Shown piece by piece: positions 7,928 through 19,067 of a DNA stretch of 64,000 nucleotides (position 1 is its first letter; every line of letters begins with the position of its first letter). The notes under the pieces are model-generated. The model ran no database searches, was not told where the DNA came from, and saw nothing but the letters and a program-made list of their open reading frames with translations. This DNA is from Acidovorax sp. NCPPB 3576 (GTDB taxonomy: Bacteria > Pseudomonadota > Gammaproteobacteria > Burkholderiales > Burkholderiaceae_C): NCBI RefSeq assembly GCF_028473605.1, contig NZ_CP097267.1:3526501-3590500 (forward strand). The letters are read 5' to 3'. Both the position numbers and the translations under genes were made by a program.

Positions 7928-10900
7928 GGTTGGTGCAGTGGAGCCGGCGCCGCACCCGCAGGCGGGGCCGCGCGGCTCAGTTGGTGTTCGTTGGCGGAGC
8001 GGCGGCGCAGCTTGTCCAGCAGCACATAGACCACCGGGGTGGTGAGCAAGGTCAGCAGCTGGCTGGCAATCAGTCCGCCGATGATGGCCACGCCCAGCGG
8101 CTGCCGCAGCTCGGAGCCCTGCCCGAAGCCGATGGCCAGCGGCAGTGCGCCCAGCGCGGCCGCCAGCGTGGTCATCAGGATGGGACGAAAGCGCAGCATG
8201 CAGGCCTCGCGCACCGCTTCCAACGCCGACAGGCCCCGGGCGCGCTCGGCCTCCAGCGCGAAGTCGATGATGAGGATGGCGTTCTTCTTCACGATGCCGA
8301 TCAGGAGGAACACGCCGATGAGCGCAATGATGGTGAACTGCATGTTGAACAGCAGCAGCGCCAGCACCGCCCCCACGCCGGCCGAGGGCAAGGTGGTCAG
8401 CACGGTGATGGGATGGATCAGGCTTTCGTACAGCACGCCCAGCACAATGTAGATCACCACGATGGCCGCCAGGATCAGGAAGAACTGCTGCGACTGCGAT
8501 TGCTGGAACCCGAGTGCCGTGCCCTGGAAGCTGCCGCGCACGTTGGTGGGCATGGCGATGTCGGCCTCCGCCTGCTCGATGACCTGCCGCGCCTGGCTCA
8601 GCGAGGTGTTCCCGTCCAGATTGAACGAGATCGTCGTGGCCAGTTCGCCGTCCTGGTGGTTGATGGAGGTGGGCGAGGCCCGCTCCACCACCTTGGCGAT
8701 GGCGCTCAACGGGACCATGGTCGATGCCGTGTTGCTCAGCACCTGCCCCGTGGAGGCGCCGCGCTGGCCCGGATTGGCGGCCGTGCCGGTGGCCCCGGTC
8801 GGGTTGGAGGCCACGAAGATGTCGGCCAGCGCCGGCGGGCCCTTGGTGTATTCCGGCGCCCACTCCATGATGACGGAGTACTGGTTCAGCTCGCCGTAGA
8901 TGGTCGCCACCGAGCGCTGGCCGAAGGCGTTGTAGAGCGCGCTGTCGATGGCCGAGGCGCTCACGCCCAGGCGCGAGGCACTGGCACGGTCCACCTCGAC
9001 ATAGGTCTCCACGCCGTTGTCGGCTTGGTCGGTGTCCACGTCGGTCAGCAGCTCTTCCTGCTTCAGGCGCTCGGCCAGGCGCGTGGCCCACACCCGCATG
9101 TCGGCCAGGTTGTCGCTCTTGAGGGTGTACTGGTAGGTCGAATTGCTGGAGCGCCCGCCCATGCGCAGGTCCTGGACCGGGCTCAGGAACACCTGCAGGC
9201 CGGTGATCTGCGCCAGCTGAGGCCGCAGGCGCCCGATCACGGCGTTGCTGCTGTCGGCGCGCTCGCCCACGGGCTTCAGGTTCACGAACAGAAAGCCCCC
9301 GCCCGCCCGCCCGCCGCCGGAAAAGCCCACCACCGTGTCCACCGCCGGATCGTTGCGGATGATGCCCACCGCCTGGCGCAGCTTGCGCGCCAGCGCGTCG
9401 GAGGAGATGCTCTGGTCGGCCCGCAAGCCGCCGTTGAGCTGACCGTTGTCCTGCTGCGGAAAGTAGCCCTTGGGAATCTTGGTGAACAGGTACACGTTGA
9501 GCCCGATCACCGCCAGCAGCACCAGCATGACCAGCGCCTTGCTCGCCAGCGCCCAGTCCAGGCTGTGGGCATAGCCGCGCAGCATGCCGTCGTAGCCCCG
9601 CTCGGCCCAGCGCGCGAAGCGGCCGGGGGGCTTGGCCTGGGCGGGGTCTTCCGAGCGCAGCAGCCACGCGCACATCATGGGCGTGGTGGTGAGCGAGATC
9701 ACCAGCGAGATCGCCACCGCCACCGACAGCGTGACCGCGAATTCGCGAAAGAGCCGCCCCACCTGCCCGTCCATGAACAGCAGCGGGATGAACACCGCCA
9801 CCAGCGACAGGCTGATCGACAGCACCGTGAAACCGACCTCGCGCGCGCCCAGCAGCGCCGCGGCCATGCGGTCCATGCCGGCCTCGATGTGCCGGCTGGT
9901 GTTCTCCAGTACCACGATGGCGTCGTCCACCACGAAGCCGGTGGCCACCGTGAGGGCCATCAGGCTCAGGTTGTTCAGGCTGAAACCCAGGAAATACATG
10001 ATGCCGAAGGTGCCCAGCAGCGACACCACCGTGGCCACCGCCGGAATGACCGTGGCGCGCGCCTTGCGCAGGAACAGGCCCACCACCAGCACCACCAGCG
10101 CGATGGAGACCATGAGCGTGAACTCGATCTCGCGCAGCGACGAGCGGATGGAGTTGGTGCTGTCCGACGCCACCGACACCTGGATGTCCTGCGGCAGCTG
10201 GGCCTGCAGGTCGGGCAGCAGCGCGCGCACGCCGTCCACCGTTTCGATGATGTTGGCGCCCGGCTGGCGCGTGATGAGCACGATGATGGCCGGGTCGCCA
10301 TTGAACAGGCCCAGCGTGCGCGTGTTCTCCACGCCATCGACCACGCGCGCCACGTCGCCCAGGCGCACGGCAGCGTTGTTGCGCCAGGCGATCACCAGCG
10401 AGGCGTAGTCGGACGCCTTGCGCGAGGGCGACGGGGTGTAGATCTGCAGGCGCTTGCCGTCGCCTTCGATGGCGCCCTTGGGGCGGTTGGCGTTGGAGGC
10501 CTGGATGGCCGCGCGCACGTCCTCGGTGCTGATGCCATAGCGGTTGAGCGCGAACGGCAGCAGCTCCACGCGCACCGCGGGCAGCGAGCCGCCGCCGATC
10601 TCGACCTCGCCCACGCCTGCCACCTGCGAGATGCGCTGGCTCACCACGTTGGAGACCGCGTCGTAGATCTCGCCCGGCGTGCGCGTCTTGGAGGTCAGCG
10701 TGAGGATGATGACGGGCGCATCCGCCGGATTGCGCTTGCGGTAGGTGGGGTTGCTGCGCAGCGTGGCCGGCAGGTCCACGCGCGATGCGTTGATGGCCGC
10801 CTGCACCTCGCGCGCGGCGCTGTCGATGTTGCGGCTCAGGTCGAACTGCAGGCTCACGCGGGCCGAGCCGGTCGAGCTGCTGGAGGTCATCTCGTTCACC

Positions 10901-11127
10901 CCCGCGATCACGCCCAGCCGGCGCTCCAGCGGCGTGGCCACGCTGGTGGCCATGGTCTCGGGGCTGGCGCCCGCGAGGCTGGCCGACACCGAGATGGCCG
11001 GGTAGTCCACCTGCGGCAGCGGCGCCACCGGCAGCACGAAGAACGCGGCGATGCCGGCCAGCGCCATGCCGATGGTCAGCAGCACGGTGGCGACCGGGCG
11101 CTCGACGAAGGGGCGCGACAGGTTCAT
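7924..11127 (-). CDS. mdtC: RND efflux transporter permease, MdtC-like
   Basis: 1067 residues, the usual size of a hydrophobe/amphiphile-efflux RND protein. It begins with [20 protein letters not shown], the family N-terminal transmembrane helix. The proton-relay region is visible at [13 protein letters not shown], with two adjacent aspartates in TM4. Two large periplasmic loops follow TM1 and TM7. The next permease gene overlaps its start by 4 nt, and having two RND genes in tandem is the hallmark of MdtBC-type pumps that act as heteromultimers. It would export lipophilic compounds such as bile-salt-like detergents, novobiocin or plant phenolics; substrates are inferred. The symbol is by family resemblance. 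Confidence 0.9.
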   Translation of the reverse strand: MNLSRPFVERPVATVLLTIGMALAGIAAFFVLPVAPLPQVDYPAISVSASLAGASPETMATSVATPLERRLGVIAGVNEMTSSSSTGSARVSLQFDLSRNIDSAAREVQAAINASRVDLPATLRSNPTYRKRNPADAPVIILTLTSKTRTPGEIYDAVSNVVSQRISQVAGVGEVEIGGGSLPAVRVELLPFALNRYGISTEDVRAAIQASNANRPKGAIEGDGKRLQIYTPSPSRKASDYASLVIAWRNNAAVRLGDVARVVDGVENTRTLGLFNGDPAIIVLITRQPGANIIETVDGVRALLPDLQAQLPQDIQVSVASDSTNSIRSSLREIEFTLMVSIALVVLVVGLFLRKARATVIPAVATVVSLLGTFGIMYFLGFSLNNLSLMALTVATGFVVDDAIVVLENTSRHIEAGMDRMAAALLGAREVGFTVLSISLSLVAVFIPLLFMDGQVGRLFREFAVTLSVAVAISLVISLTTTPMMCAWLLRSEDPAQAKPPGRFARWAERGYDGMLRGYAHSLDWALASKALVMLVLLAVIGLNVYLFTKIPKGYFPQQDNGQLNGGLRADQSISSDALARKLRQAVGIIRNDPAVDTVVGFSGGGRAGGGFLFVNLKPVGERADSSNAVIGRLRPQLAQITGLQVFLSPVQDLRMGGRSSNSTYQYTLKSDNLADMRVWATRLAERLKQEELLTDVDTDQADNGVETYVEVDRASASRLGVSASAIDSALYNAFGQRSVATIYGELNQYSVIMEWAPEYTKGPPALADIFVASNPTGATGTAANPGQRGASTGQVLSNTASTMVPLSAIAKVVERASPTSINHQDGELATTISFNLDGNTSLSQARQVIEQAEADIAMPTNVRGSFQGTALGFQQSQSQQFFLILAAIVVIYIVLGVLYESLIHPITVLTTLPSAGVGAVLALLLFNMQFTIIALIGVFLLIGIVKKNAILIIDFALEAERARGLSALEAVREACMLRFRPILMTTLAAALGALPLAIGFGQGSELRQPLGVAIIGGLIASQLLTLLTTPVVYVLLDKLRRRSANEHQLSRAAPPAGAAPAPLHQP

Positions 11128-14100
11128 GGCGTGGGCCCGGAGGGCGCGGCGCCGGACTGCGCGGGGGCGGCGGCCGTGCCCCGGCCCGTCCAGCGGCGGC
11201 CCAGCCGGTCGAAGGCCAGGTAGATCACCGGCGTGGTGAACAGCGTGAGCATCTGGCTCAGCACCAGCCCGCCGAAGATGGCCAGGCCCAGCGGCCGGCG
11301 CAGCTCGGCCCCCTCGCCCCAGCCCAGCATGAGCGGCAGCGCGGCGAACAGCGCGGCCAGCGTGGTCATCAGGATGGGGCGAAAGCGCAGCAGCGCGGCC
11401 TGGTGGATGGCCTCTTGCGGGGCCATGCCCTGCTGGCGCTCGGCGTCGATGGCGAAGTCGATCATCATGATCGCGTTCTTCTTGACGATGCCGATCAGCA
11501 AAATGATGCCGATGATGCCGATCACCCCCAGGTCGTTGCCCGTCACCATGAGCATCAGCAAGGCGCCCACGCCGGCCGAGGGCAGCGTGGACAGGATGGT
11601 CAGCGGGTGGATGTAGCTTTCATACAGCACGCCCAGCACGATGTACACGCACACCATGGCCGCGAGGATGAGCCACAGCTGGCTGGACAGCGACTTTTCG
11701 TAGGCCCCCGCCGCCCCCAGGAACTGCATCGACAGCCCCGCCGGTACGCCGATCTCCTGCGCCGCCGCGCGGATGGCATCGACCGCGTTGCCCAGCGACA
11801 CTCCCTCGGCCCGGTCGAAGCCCAGCGTGGCGGCCGGGTACTGCGCCACGCGGGTGACCTGCAGCGGCGCGAGCTGCTCGCGGATGGTGGCCACGGCGGA
11901 CAGCGGCGTGGGCGTGCCGCCGCCCGTGCGCAGCTGCAGGGTGCCCAGCGCCTCGGGGCTGTCGAGGTGCTCCTGCTGCGCCTCCAGGATCACGCGGTAC
12001 TGGTTGGTCTCGGTGAAGATGGTGGAGACGATGCGTTGGCCGAACGCGCTGTAGAGCGTGTCGTCCACCGAACTGGCCGTGACCGACAGGCGCGAGGCCG
12101 TGTTGCGGTCGATGTCCACGTAGGCCGACAGGCCCTGCGCGCCCGCGTCCGACGTGGCGTTGCGCACCTGGGGCACCGTGCGCAGGCGCTCCACCAGTTG
12201 GTTCGTCCATTCGTTGACCTGCGCCGAATCCACCCCGCCGATCGACAGGCGGTACTCGGTGGGCCCGGTCTCGGCGTCGATGGTCAGGTCCTGCGTGGGC
12301 TGCAGGTACAGCGTCACGCCGGCCACGGCGCGCACGCGGTCGCGCAGGCGCTGCATGACGGCCTCCTGCCCGTCGCGGTCGGCCTTCAGGTTGATCAGCA
12401 TGCGCCCGGCGTTCAGCATGGTGTTGTTGGCGGCGTCCACCCCGATGAAGGAGCTGAGCGACTGCACGTCCGGGTCCGCCAGGATGGCGCGGGCCGCGGC
12501 CTGCTGCAGCTCGCTCATGCGGGCGTACGACACGTCCTGCGAGGCCTCCACGCGCGCCTGCAGCTGGCCCGTGTCCTGCGTGGGAAAGAGCCCCTTCGGA
12601 ATCACCACGTACAGCAGCGCCGTGAGCGCCATGGTCAGCAGCGCCACCACCAGCGTGGCGCCCTGGCGGCGCAGCACCCACTGCAGCCAGATGTCGTAGC
12701 GCGCGATCACGCGGTCGAAGCCGCGCTGCACCGCGCCGCCAAAGCCGCGCCGCTCGCCGTGCGGCGGCTCGGGTTTAAGCCAGCGGGCCGACATCATGGG
12801 CACGAGCGTGAGCGACACCACGGCCGAGATCAGGATGGTGAGCGCCAGCGTGACGGCGAACTCGCGGAACAGCCGCCCCACCACGTCGCTCATGAACAGC
12901 AGCGGAATCAGCACCGCGATCAGCGACACGGTGAGCGAGATGATGGTGAAGCCGATCTGCGTGGCACCCTTGAGCGCGGCCTGGAACGGCGGCTCGCCCT
13001 CCTCGATGTATCGGGCGATGTTCTCGATCATCACGATGGCATCGTCCACCACGAAGCCGGTGGCGATGGTGAGCGCCATCAGGCTCAGGTTGTTCAGGCT
13101 GTAGCCCAGCAGGTACATCACGCCGCAGGTGCCGATGAGCGAGATCGGCACCGCCAGGCTGGCGATCACCGTGGCGCGCAGGCTGTGCAGGAAAAAGAAG
13201 ATCACCAGCACCACCATCAGCACGGCCAGCACCAGCTCCATCTCCACATGGTGCACCGATGCGCGGATGCCGGTGGTGCGGTCCGACAGCACCTCCACCT
13301 TGAGCGACGCGGGCAGCCCGGCCTGCAGCTCGGGCAGCTGCTTCTTGATGTTGTCCACCGTGGCGATCACGTTGGCGCCCGGCTGGCGCTGCACGTTCAG
13401 GATGATGGCGGGGGTTTCGTTCGCCCAGGCGCCCAGGCGGTTGTTCTCGGCGCTGTCCACCACGCGGGCCACGTCGGTCATGCGCACGGGGGCGCCGTTC
13501 TTCCAGGTGACGATGAGGTTCTTGTAGTCGTCCACCGTCACCAGCTGGTCGTTGGCGTTGATGCTGTAGGAACGCTGCGGCCCGTCAAAGCTGCCCTTGG
13601 CGCTGTTGGCGTTGGCCGAGGTGATGGCCGTGCGCAGGGTGTCGAGCCCGATGCCGTACGAGGCCAGCGCCTTGGCATCGGCCTGGATGCGCACGGCCGG
13701 CCGCTGCCCGCCGGCCAGGCTGACCAGGCCTACGCCGGGCACCTGGCTCATCTTCTGCGCCAGGCGCGTGTTCACGAGGTTCTGCACCTCGGTGAGCGGC
13801 AGGGTGTCAGAGCTGATGGCCAGGGTGAGCACCGGCGCATCGGCCGGGTTCACCTTGGCGTACACCGGCGGCGCGGGCAGGTCGGTGGGCAGCAGCGACG
13901 ATCCGGCGTTGATGGCGGCCTGCACCTCCTGCTCGGCCACGTCGAGCGCCAGCCCCAGGCCGAACTGCAGCGTGACGATGGACACGCCCGAGGCGCTGGT
14001 GGACGACATGCGCGCCAGCCCCGGCATCTGCCCGAACTGGCGCTCCAGCGGCGCACTCACGGTGCGGCTCATGACCTCGGGGCTGGCCCCGGGGTACAGG

Positions 14101-14246
14101 GTCTGCACCTGGATGGTGGGGTAGTCCACCTCCGGCAGCGCCGACAGCGGCAGCAGCTTGAAGCCGACCAGGCCGGCAAGCACGATGGCCACCATCAGCA
14201 GCGCAGTGGCGACGGGTCTTTCGATGAACGGACGCGACGGACTCAT
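11124..14246 (-). CDS. mdtB: RND efflux transporter permease, MdtB-like
   Basis: 1040 residues with the RND fold: an N-terminal helix after [18 protein letters not shown], periplasmic porter loops, and the TM4 aspartate pair in [20 protein letters not shown]. It partners the downstream MdtC-like subunit. The ORF is open further upstream, but ATG 14246 matches the family start, lies 19 nt after the membrane-fusion gene stop, and avoids a low-complexity Arg/Pro/Ala extension. Its stop overlaps the mdtC-like start (ATGA), so the subunits are translationally coupled. The C-terminal tail is Thr/Ala/Pro rich. Confidence 0.9.
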   Translation of the reverse strand: MSPSRPFIERPVATALLMVAIVLAGLVGFKLLPLSALPEVDYPTIQVQTLYPGASPEVMSRTVSAPLERQFGQMPGLARMSSTSASGVSIVTLQFGLGLALDVAEQEVQAAINAGSSLLPTDLPAPPVYAKVNPADAPVLTLAISSDTLPLTEVQNLVNTRLAQKMSQVPGVGLVSLAGGQRPAVRIQADAKALASYGIGLDTLRTAITSANANSAKGSFDGPQRSYSINANDQLVTVDDYKNLIVTWKNGAPVRMTDVARVVDSAENNRLGAWANETPAIILNVQRQPGANVIATVDNIKKQLPELQAGLPASLKVEVLSDRTTGIRASVHHVEMELVLAVLMVVLVIFFFLHSLRATVIASLAVPISLIGTCGVMYLLGYSLNNLSLMALTIATGFVVDDAIVMIENIARYIEEGEPPFQAALKGATQIGFTIISLTVSLIAVLIPLLFMSDVVGRLFREFAVTLALTILISAVVSLTLVPMMSARWLKPEPPHGERRGFGGAVQRGFDRVIARYDIWLQWVLRRQGATLVVALLTMALTALLYVVIPKGLFPTQDTGQLQARVEASQDVSYARMSELQQAAARAILADPDVQSLSSFIGVDAANNTMLNAGRMLINLKADRDGQEAVMQRLRDRVRAVAGVTLYLQPTQDLTIDAETGPTEYRLSIGGVDSAQVNEWTNQLVERLRTVPQVRNATSDAGAQGLSAYVDIDRNTASRLSVTASSVDDTLYSAFGQRIVSTIFTETNQYRVILEAQQEHLDSPEALGTLQLRTGGGTPTPLSAVATIREQLAPLQVTRVAQYPAATLGFDRAEGVSLGNAVDAIRAAAQEIGVPAGLSMQFLGAAGAYEKSLSSQLWLILAAMVCVYIVLGVLYESYIHPLTILSTLPSAGVGALLMLMVTGNDLGVIGIIGIILLIGIVKKNAIMMIDFAIDAERQQGMAPQEAIHQAALLRFRPILMTTLAALFAALPLMLGWGEGAELRRPLGLAIFGGLVLSQMLTLFTTPVIYLAFDRLGRRWTGRGTAAAPAQSGAAPSGPTP

Positions 14247-14265
14247 GGGTGGGGCCGGGCGGTCA

Positions 14266-15681
14266 TCAAGGGGTCTGCGGGGCGGGGGCCCCGGGCTGAG
14301 CACCCTCCTGCGGCGGGCGCTGGCGGCGCTCGCCCTCCGGCCCGCGGCCTTCGCCACGGGAGCCCGAGGCCCGTGCGCGGCGCGGCTGGGCACCGGCGGC
14401 ACCGCTGGCCGCCGAGGCCGGGCCGCGCGCGCCCTGCAACTGCACCGTGGCACCGTCCTTCAAGCGGTCGCCGCCTTCGGTCACCACGCGCTCGCCGGCC
14501 TTCAGGCCCTCGGTGACGGCCATCAGTCCCACCGTCGCCTGGCCGCGCTTGACCTTGCGCAGCGACACCGTGCGGTCTTCGTTGATGACATAGACGAAGT
14601 CGCCGTTGGCGCCCGTGCGCACCGCCGTCACCGGCACCACCACGGCCGGCACCTCGCGCAGCAGCAGCTGCACGTTCACGAACTGGTTGGGAAACAGCGC
14701 GCCGTTGGCGTTCTCGAAACGGGCCTTGGCCTTGACCGTGCCCGTGGTGGTGTCCACCAGGTTGTCCAGCGTGGAGAACTGCCCCTTGCCCACCTCGGTG
14801 GTGCGGGTGCGGTCGAAGGCCGTCACGGCCAGCGGCTGCGCGCCCTGCTGCGAGGCCTGCACATCGGTCACGCGGTCCTGCGGCACCGAGAACTGCACGT
14901 CGATCGGCGTCATCTGCGTGATGGTGGCGATGCCCGTGGCCTCGCCGGCGCTCACGTAGTTGCCGGCATCCACCGTGCGCAGGCCGATGCGGCCCGTGGC
15001 GGGCGAGGTGACGCGGGTGTAATCGAGGTTCAGGCGCGCGGTCTTTTCCTGGGCGAGGTCGGTCATCACCGTGCCCTGCAGCTGCTTGACCAGCGCGGCC
15101 TGCGTGTCCACGTCCTGGCGCGCGATCGAGTCCTGCGACAGCAGCGTGCGGTAGCGCTCCAGGGTGATGCGGGCGTTGTCCAGCTGCGCCTCGTCGCGCT
15201 GGCGCGTGCCCTGCGCCTGCATCAGCGCCTGCTCGTAGGGCCGCGGGTCGATCTGCGCGAGCACCTGGCCCTTCTTGACCATCTGCCCTTCGGTGAACAG
15301 AACCTGGGTGAGCACGCCCGAGACCTGAGGGCGCAGGGTGACCGTGGTGACCGGCGTGACCGTGCCCAGCGCATCGATGACCACCGGAAGCAACGCCTGC
15401 CGTGCCGTGGCCTCGCCCACCGTGACCATGGCCCGCCCGCCGCCGCCGAAACCGGGCCCGCCCGGCCCCCCGGGTCCGCCAGGCCCCGCCGGACCACCGG
15501 CGCCCCGCGCCGCGCCCGTGGGCGCGGTGCTGCGCTGCACCAGATACCAGGCGCCGCCGCCCAGCACTGCCACCACGGCCAGCATCAGCAGCGTGCCGAG
15601 CCAGCGCGATCGCCGCGACGGCGGCCGGTGACCGGAAGGCGGCGGGTTGGGAACGGGCGCGTCGTGTGGGTGTGGATTCAT
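14266..15681 (-). CDS. mdtA: RND efflux periplasmic adaptor (membrane-fusion protein), MdtA-like
   Basis: About 471 residues. A Pro/Arg-rich cytoplasmic start and one membrane anchor ([20 protein letters not shown]) are followed by a Gly/Pro-rich linker and the adaptor core: [20 protein letters not shown] (lipoyl-like), a coiled-coil hairpin around [20 protein letters not shown], and beta-barrel domains. The last 60 residues are Ala/Arg/Gly/Gln-rich and look disordered. It links the inner-membrane pump to the outer-membrane channel and is the first gene of the four-gene operon. ATG 15681 is preferred over the in-frame ATG at 15750 because it leads directly into the short basic N-terminus; the ribosome-binding sites are weak for both. 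Confidence 0.88.
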   Translation of the reverse strand: MNPHPHDAPVPNPPPSGHRPPSRRSRWLGTLLMLAVVAVLGGGAWYLVQRSTAPTGAARGAGGPAGPGGPGGPGGPGFGGGGRAMVTVGEATARQALLPVVIDALGTVTPVTTVTLRPQVSGVLTQVLFTEGQMVKKGQVLAQIDPRPYEQALMQAQGTRQRDEAQLDNARITLERYRTLLSQDSIARQDVDTQAALVKQLQGTVMTDLAQEKTARLNLDYTRVTSPATGRIGLRTVDAGNYVSAGEATGIATITQMTPIDVQFSVPQDRVTDVQASQQGAQPLAVTAFDRTRTTEVGKGQFSTLDNLVDTTTGTVKAKARFENANGALFPNQFVNVQLLLREVPAVVVPVTAVRTGANGDFVYVINEDRTVSLRKVKRGQATVGLMAVTEGLKAGERVVTEGGDRLKDGATVQLQGARGPASAASGAAGAQPRRARASGSRGEGRGPEGERRQRPPQEGAQPGAPAPQTP

Positions 15682-15933
15682 GGAAATGGCTGGCGTGGCG
15701 TCTAGCGGAAAAGGTCCGTCCCGGGCTGCCGGCAGGGCAGAACGGGGCACGCCGAATCGTAGGGGCTCTGCGTACCGATTGTCTGGCTGCTGTGCGAAGA
15801 AAGGTAAACCTGTCGCCCGATGGGCCAGTTCGCGCCGCGCGTCGGGCGGTTCGTCGCATGGCGCTGGCTAAAGCGGGGTGGCCGGGCGCACAGTGCGGCC
15901 ATCCCTTCCCACCCCGATCCCCGAGGAGCCGCC

Positions 15934-16260
15934 ATGTCCATTGTCCACACCCCGCACCCCATCGACCCCATCGACCCCATTGACGGCCCGGACGACCTGG
16001 ACCGCCTGGCCCGCAGGCGGGCCGGCGCCAAGATGGGCTGGCTCCTGCACGCCTGCGTGTACCTGTGCGTCAACCTGGCGCTGGCCGCCCTGGCGGCGTA
16101 CCAGGGGCGGCACTGGGCAGTGTTTCCGGCGCTGGGCTGGGGCCTGGGCCTGGCGATCCACGGTGCGGCCGTTTGGCTGGCGCTGCCGGGCGGGCGGCTG
16201 CATGCCCGGCTGGTGGAGCGCGAACGCGCCGCCCTGCGCCAAACCCTGCAGCAACGCTGA
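15934..16260 (+). CDS. Small 2TM-domain membrane protein
   Basis: 108 residues. After an acidic, Asp/Pro/Ile-repeat start (the I-D-P tripeptide recurs near residues 9-17) it has D-D-L-D-R-L-A-R-R-R-A-G-A-K and two transmembrane helices, about residues 38-55 and 62-83, with a short basic C-terminus. This is the 2TM domain layout often found beside or fused to LytS-type histidine kinases. Here it is a separate gene 54 nt upstream of such a kinase. ATG 15934 is chosen for its GAGGAG at 15923-15928. It probably assists the kinase, for example in signal sensing, but no activity is known. Confidence 0.7.
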   Translation: MSIVHTPHPIDPIDPIDGPDDLDRLARRRAGAKMGWLLHACVYLCVNLALAALAAYQGRHWAVFPALGWGLGLAIHGAAVWLALPGGRLHARLVERERAALRQTLQQR

Positions 16261-16314
16261 CCGGGCCCACAATCCGCAGACCCAGCGCCTCCCCCTCTCC
16301 AGGGGCCACCCGCC

Positions 16315-17385
16315 ATGCAGCACTTCAGCCTTCGCCAATTCCTCCGCCACGGGCTGGTGATCGCCGCGTTCTGCGCCGCCATCGCCGACATCCAGCTCGC
16401 CTATGGCCGCGGGCCGTGGGACGTGCAGCTCGTGTATTCGCTGGCCATCGGCATGCCCAGCTGGCTGCTGATCGACCTCGGCCGCGTGTGGCTTTCGCGC
16501 CATAGCCCCATCCCCTGGCCGCTGGGCTGGCGCGGCTGGGCGCTGGTCGCGGCGGGCGGCTCCATCGGCTTTCAGTTCGGCTCGGCCGTGGGCGACGCCT
16601 ACCGCCACCTCATGCACGCGGACCTGGCGGTGGCGTCGGCCGGCGGCCCCAGTTCGGCCATGGTGACCACGGTGCTGGCGTGCCTGGCGCTGTCGTTCTT
16701 CTTCTATGCCCAGGGCAAGTCGCGCTTTCTGGAAGGCAAGATCGCCGAAGTCGAACGCGACGCCGCCGAGGCGCGCCTCAAGCTGCTGGAGACGCAGCTG
16801 GAGCCGCACATGATGTTCAACACCCTGGCCAACCTGCGCGTGCTGATCGCCACCGACCCGCCCCGTGCCCAGGCCATGCTGGACCACCTGATCGACTACC
16901 TGCGCGCCACGCTCGGCGCCTCGCGCGCCACGCTGCACCCGCTGGCCGACGAGTTCGCCCGGCTGCGCGACTACCTGGAGCTGATGTCGGTGCGCATGGG
17001 CCCGCGCCTGGCCTACACGCTGGACCTGCCCGAGGCGCTGGCCCGCGTGCCCGTGCCGCCCCTGCTGCTGCAGCCGCTGGTGGAAAACGCCATCCGCCAC
17101 GGCCTGGAGCCGAAGGTGGAAGGCGGCAGCATCCACATCACGGCACGGCCGTTGCCTGACGGCCTGCTGGAACTGCAGGTGCAGGACACCGGCATGGGGC
17201 TGGCTGAAAGCGCGGTGGCGCTGCCAGGGACACCCGGCCCGGCGCGCCAGAGCTTCGGGCTGCAGCAGGTGCGCGAGCGGCTGCACACGCTGTACGGCCT
17301 CCAAGGCACTATAAAATTAATAGCACACCGCCCTAGTGGAATATGCGCCAGAGCCGTTTTTCCCTTGAACCCTCCGCTGCCATGA
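16315..17385 (+). CDS. LytS/AlgZ-type membrane sensor histidine kinase
   Basis: 356 residues with hydrophobic segments across the first 135 residues (about four helices), then a linker helix and a HisK-type dimerisation domain with the phospho-acceptor His165 in LETQLEPHMMFNTLANL. The ATPase part contains the N box VENAIRHGLEPK and the G box DTGMGL. It would phosphorylate the LytTR regulator, whose ATG overlaps its stop by 4 nt. The last 27 codons run through a copy of a dispersed repeat (17306-17361) that ordinarily sits between genes, so the C-terminal strand and tail are partly repeat-encoded. Confidence 0.92.
   Translation: MQHFSLRQFLRHGLVIAAFCAAIADIQLAYGRGPWDVQLVYSLAIGMPSWLLIDLGRVWLSRHSPIPWPLGWRGWALVAAGGSIGFQFGSAVGDAYRHLMHADLAVASAGGPSSAMVTTVLACLALSFFFYAQGKSRFLEGKIAEVERDAAEARLKLLETQLEPHMMFNTLANLRVLIATDPPRAQAMLDHLIDYLRATLGASRATLHPLADEFARLRDYLELMSVRMGPRLAYTLDLPEALARVPVPPLLLQPLVENAIRHGLEPKVEGGSIHITARPLPDGLLELQVQDTGMGLAESAVALPGTPGPARQSFGLQQVRERLHTLYGLQGTIKLIAHRPSGICARAVFPLNPPLP
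17306..17361 (+). repeat. Dispersed Comamonadaceae-type repeat, copy 1 (inside the kinase gene)
   Basis: The sequence starts with a TATAAAATTAATAGC-like block, then CCCTAGTGGAATATGCGCC, then a CGTTTTT end. The same block order recurs at 25957-26010, 48915-48968 and 52165-52218, with a variant at 46147-46192. This copy overlaps the kinase 3' end and lies just ahead of the response-regulator start. Confidence 0.7.
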
Positions 17386-18212
17386 ACCTGACGCCCCCAC
17401 GTGCACCCCGCGCCCTGATCGCCGAGGACGAGCCCCTGCTCGCCGCCGCCCTGCGCCACGAGCTGGCCCAGGCCTGGCCGGAGCTGGCGATCGCCGCCAC
17501 CGTGGGCGACGGGCTGGCGGCCGTGCAGCAGGCGCTGGACCTGCGGCCCGACGTGCTGCTGTTCGACATCCGCATGCCGGGCCAGAGCGGGCTGGAGGCG
17601 GCCGCCGAACTGGCCGACGCCTGGCCGGCCGCCACGCCATTCCCCGCGCTGGTGTTCGTGACCGCGTACGACCAGTACGCCGTGCAGGCCTTCGAGTCCC
17701 AGGCCGTGGACTACCTGCTCAAGCCCGTGCAGCCCGAGCGGCTGCGCAAGGCCGTGCACAAGCTGCAGGCGGCCCTTGCGCGGCAGGCCGCGCCGACCGC
17801 GCTCGATTTCGAGGCCACGCTGGCCCAGTTGCGGGCGCTGGTGTCGCTGCCCGGGGCGGCCACGGCGAGCGCGGCGCCGCAGACCGCGCCGCTCAGCGTC
17901 ATCCAGGCCAGCAGCGGCGCGCAGATCCACCTGGTGCCGGTGGCGGACGTGGTGGTTTTCGAGGCGGCCGACAAATACGTGCGCGTGCTGACCGCCACGC
18001 AGGAGTATTTGATCCGCACGCCGCTCAAGGAACTGGCGGCCCAGCTCGACGAGCAGATTTTTTGGCAGGTGCACCGCGGCACCCTGGTGCGCGCCAGCGC
18101 CATCGCCGCGGCCGTGCGCGACGAATCGGGCCGGCTGCACCTGCGCCTGCGCGAGCGGCCCGAAACCCTGGCGGTGAGCCGGCTCTACGCCCACCGCTTC
18201 AAGGCGATGTAG
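17382..18212 (+). CDS. LytTR-family response regulator
   Basis: 276 residues. The receiver domain spans about residues 10-125, with acidic pocket E-D-E at 15-17, phospho-acceptor Asp62 in LLFDIRMPGQSG and the conserved lysine in YLLKPV. An Ala-rich linker leads to a LytTR DNA-binding domain from about residue 170: HLVPVADVVVFEAADKYVRV, then FWQVHRGTLVRASAI, and VSRLYAHRFKAM at the end. It is the partner of the upstream kinase (ATGA overlap at 17382-17385). An in-frame ATG at 17343 would add 13 residues inside the repeat and is less likely. Target genes are unknown; the efflux operon nearby is divergent. Confidence 0.92.
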   Translation: MNLTPPRAPRALIAEDEPLLAAALRHELAQAWPELAIAATVGDGLAAVQQALDLRPDVLLFDIRMPGQSGLEAAAELADAWPAATPFPALVFVTAYDQYAVQAFESQAVDYLLKPVQPERLRKAVHKLQAALARQAAPTALDFEATLAQLRALVSLPGAATASAAPQTAPLSVIQASSGAQIHLVPVADVVVFEAADKYVRVLTATQEYLIRTPLKELAAQLDEQIFWQVHRGTLVRASAIAAAVRDESGRLHLRLRERPETLAVSRLYAHRFKAM

Positions 18213-18298
18213 CAAGCGAAAAGCGCAGGAACCATTGGGGCCGGCAGCAGGCGCCGCCGGCCTGCCGGAATCGGAAGGTCAGCCCTTTTCAGCTGTTT

Positions 18299-18931
18299 TC
18301 AGCGGTTGGCCGCCAGCAGCAGCCCGCCGGCGCCCATGAAAAATCCGCCCGTGGCCTTGTTCAGCCGCACCACGCCGCGCTGCGAGCGGATCACCCGGCG
18401 GATCTGCCGCCCACCCGTGGCGTACACCGCGGTGGAGACGAACTCGGCCAGCAGATACACCGACCCCAGCACCAGGAACTGGTGCGCCGCGGGCTGGGCC
18501 GGGTCGATGAACTGGGGAAACACCGCCGCGAACAGGATGATCGCCTTCGGGTTGGTGATGCCCAGCAGGAACTCCTGCAGGATCAGCGAGCGGATCGGCA
18601 CCGGCGCGGCCGAGGGCGTAGCCTCGCTGCCCTCCACCAGCTCCAGCCCGCCGAACTCCCGGCTGCGCCACGCCTTCCAGCCCAGCCAGAACAGGTAGCA
18701 CGCCCCCACCCATTTCACGACCGTGAAGGCGGCCTCCGAGGCCAGCAGCATGGCGCCCAGGCCCACGGCGGACACGGCCAGAAAGATGGCGAACGCCGCC
18801 GCACGCCCGATGGTGGCCACCATCGCCGTGCCCACGCCGGCCCGGATGCCGTTGTTCAGGCCGCAAAAATTGTTGGGGCCGGGCGTGAGCGCGATCGCCA
18901 CGGCCACGGGTGCGAAAAGAAGGGCGTCCAT
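18299..18931 (-). CDS. LysE/RhtB-family amino-acid exporter
   Basis: 210 residues, the normal size of this family. It has the N-terminal signature MDALLFAPVAVAIALTPGPN with the conserved P-G-P-N, then about six hydrophobic helices and GITNPKAIILFAAVFPQFI in the middle, a classic LysE motif. It would export amino acids or related metabolites using the proton gradient; the substrate is not predictable. The ORF remains open upstream, but ATG 18931 starts exactly at the family N-terminus. The next minus-strand gene (ABC ATPase) ends 136 nt upstream. Confidence 0.9.
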   Translation of the reverse strand: MDALLFAPVAVAIALTPGPNNFCGLNNGIRAGVGTAMVATIGRAAAFAIFLAVSAVGLGAMLLASEAAFTVVKWVGACYLFWLGWKAWRSREFGGLELVEGSEATPSAAPVPIRSLILQEFLLGITNPKAIILFAAVFPQFIDPAQPAAHQFLVLGSVYLLAEFVSTAVYATGGRQIRRVIRSQRGVVRLNKATGGFFMGAGGLLLAANR

Positions 18932-19067
18932 ACCAGGCTCGTGAATGGCAACGGAAGGGAAGGAAACAGACAGGAAAAATTGCGCAGAAGGATCGCAGTG
19001 TAGGCCGGGAAGGCCCCGCCCGCGACCCCGCGCGACGAAGGGCCGTGCGCGGCGTTGCCGGGCCCCC

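Noticed and set aside
7828..14516. Very long plus-strand frames opposite the efflux operon.
   Set aside because: The minus strand encodes intact RND subunits with 4-nt overlaps; the plus-strand products are His/Arg/Gln/Gly-rich artefacts.
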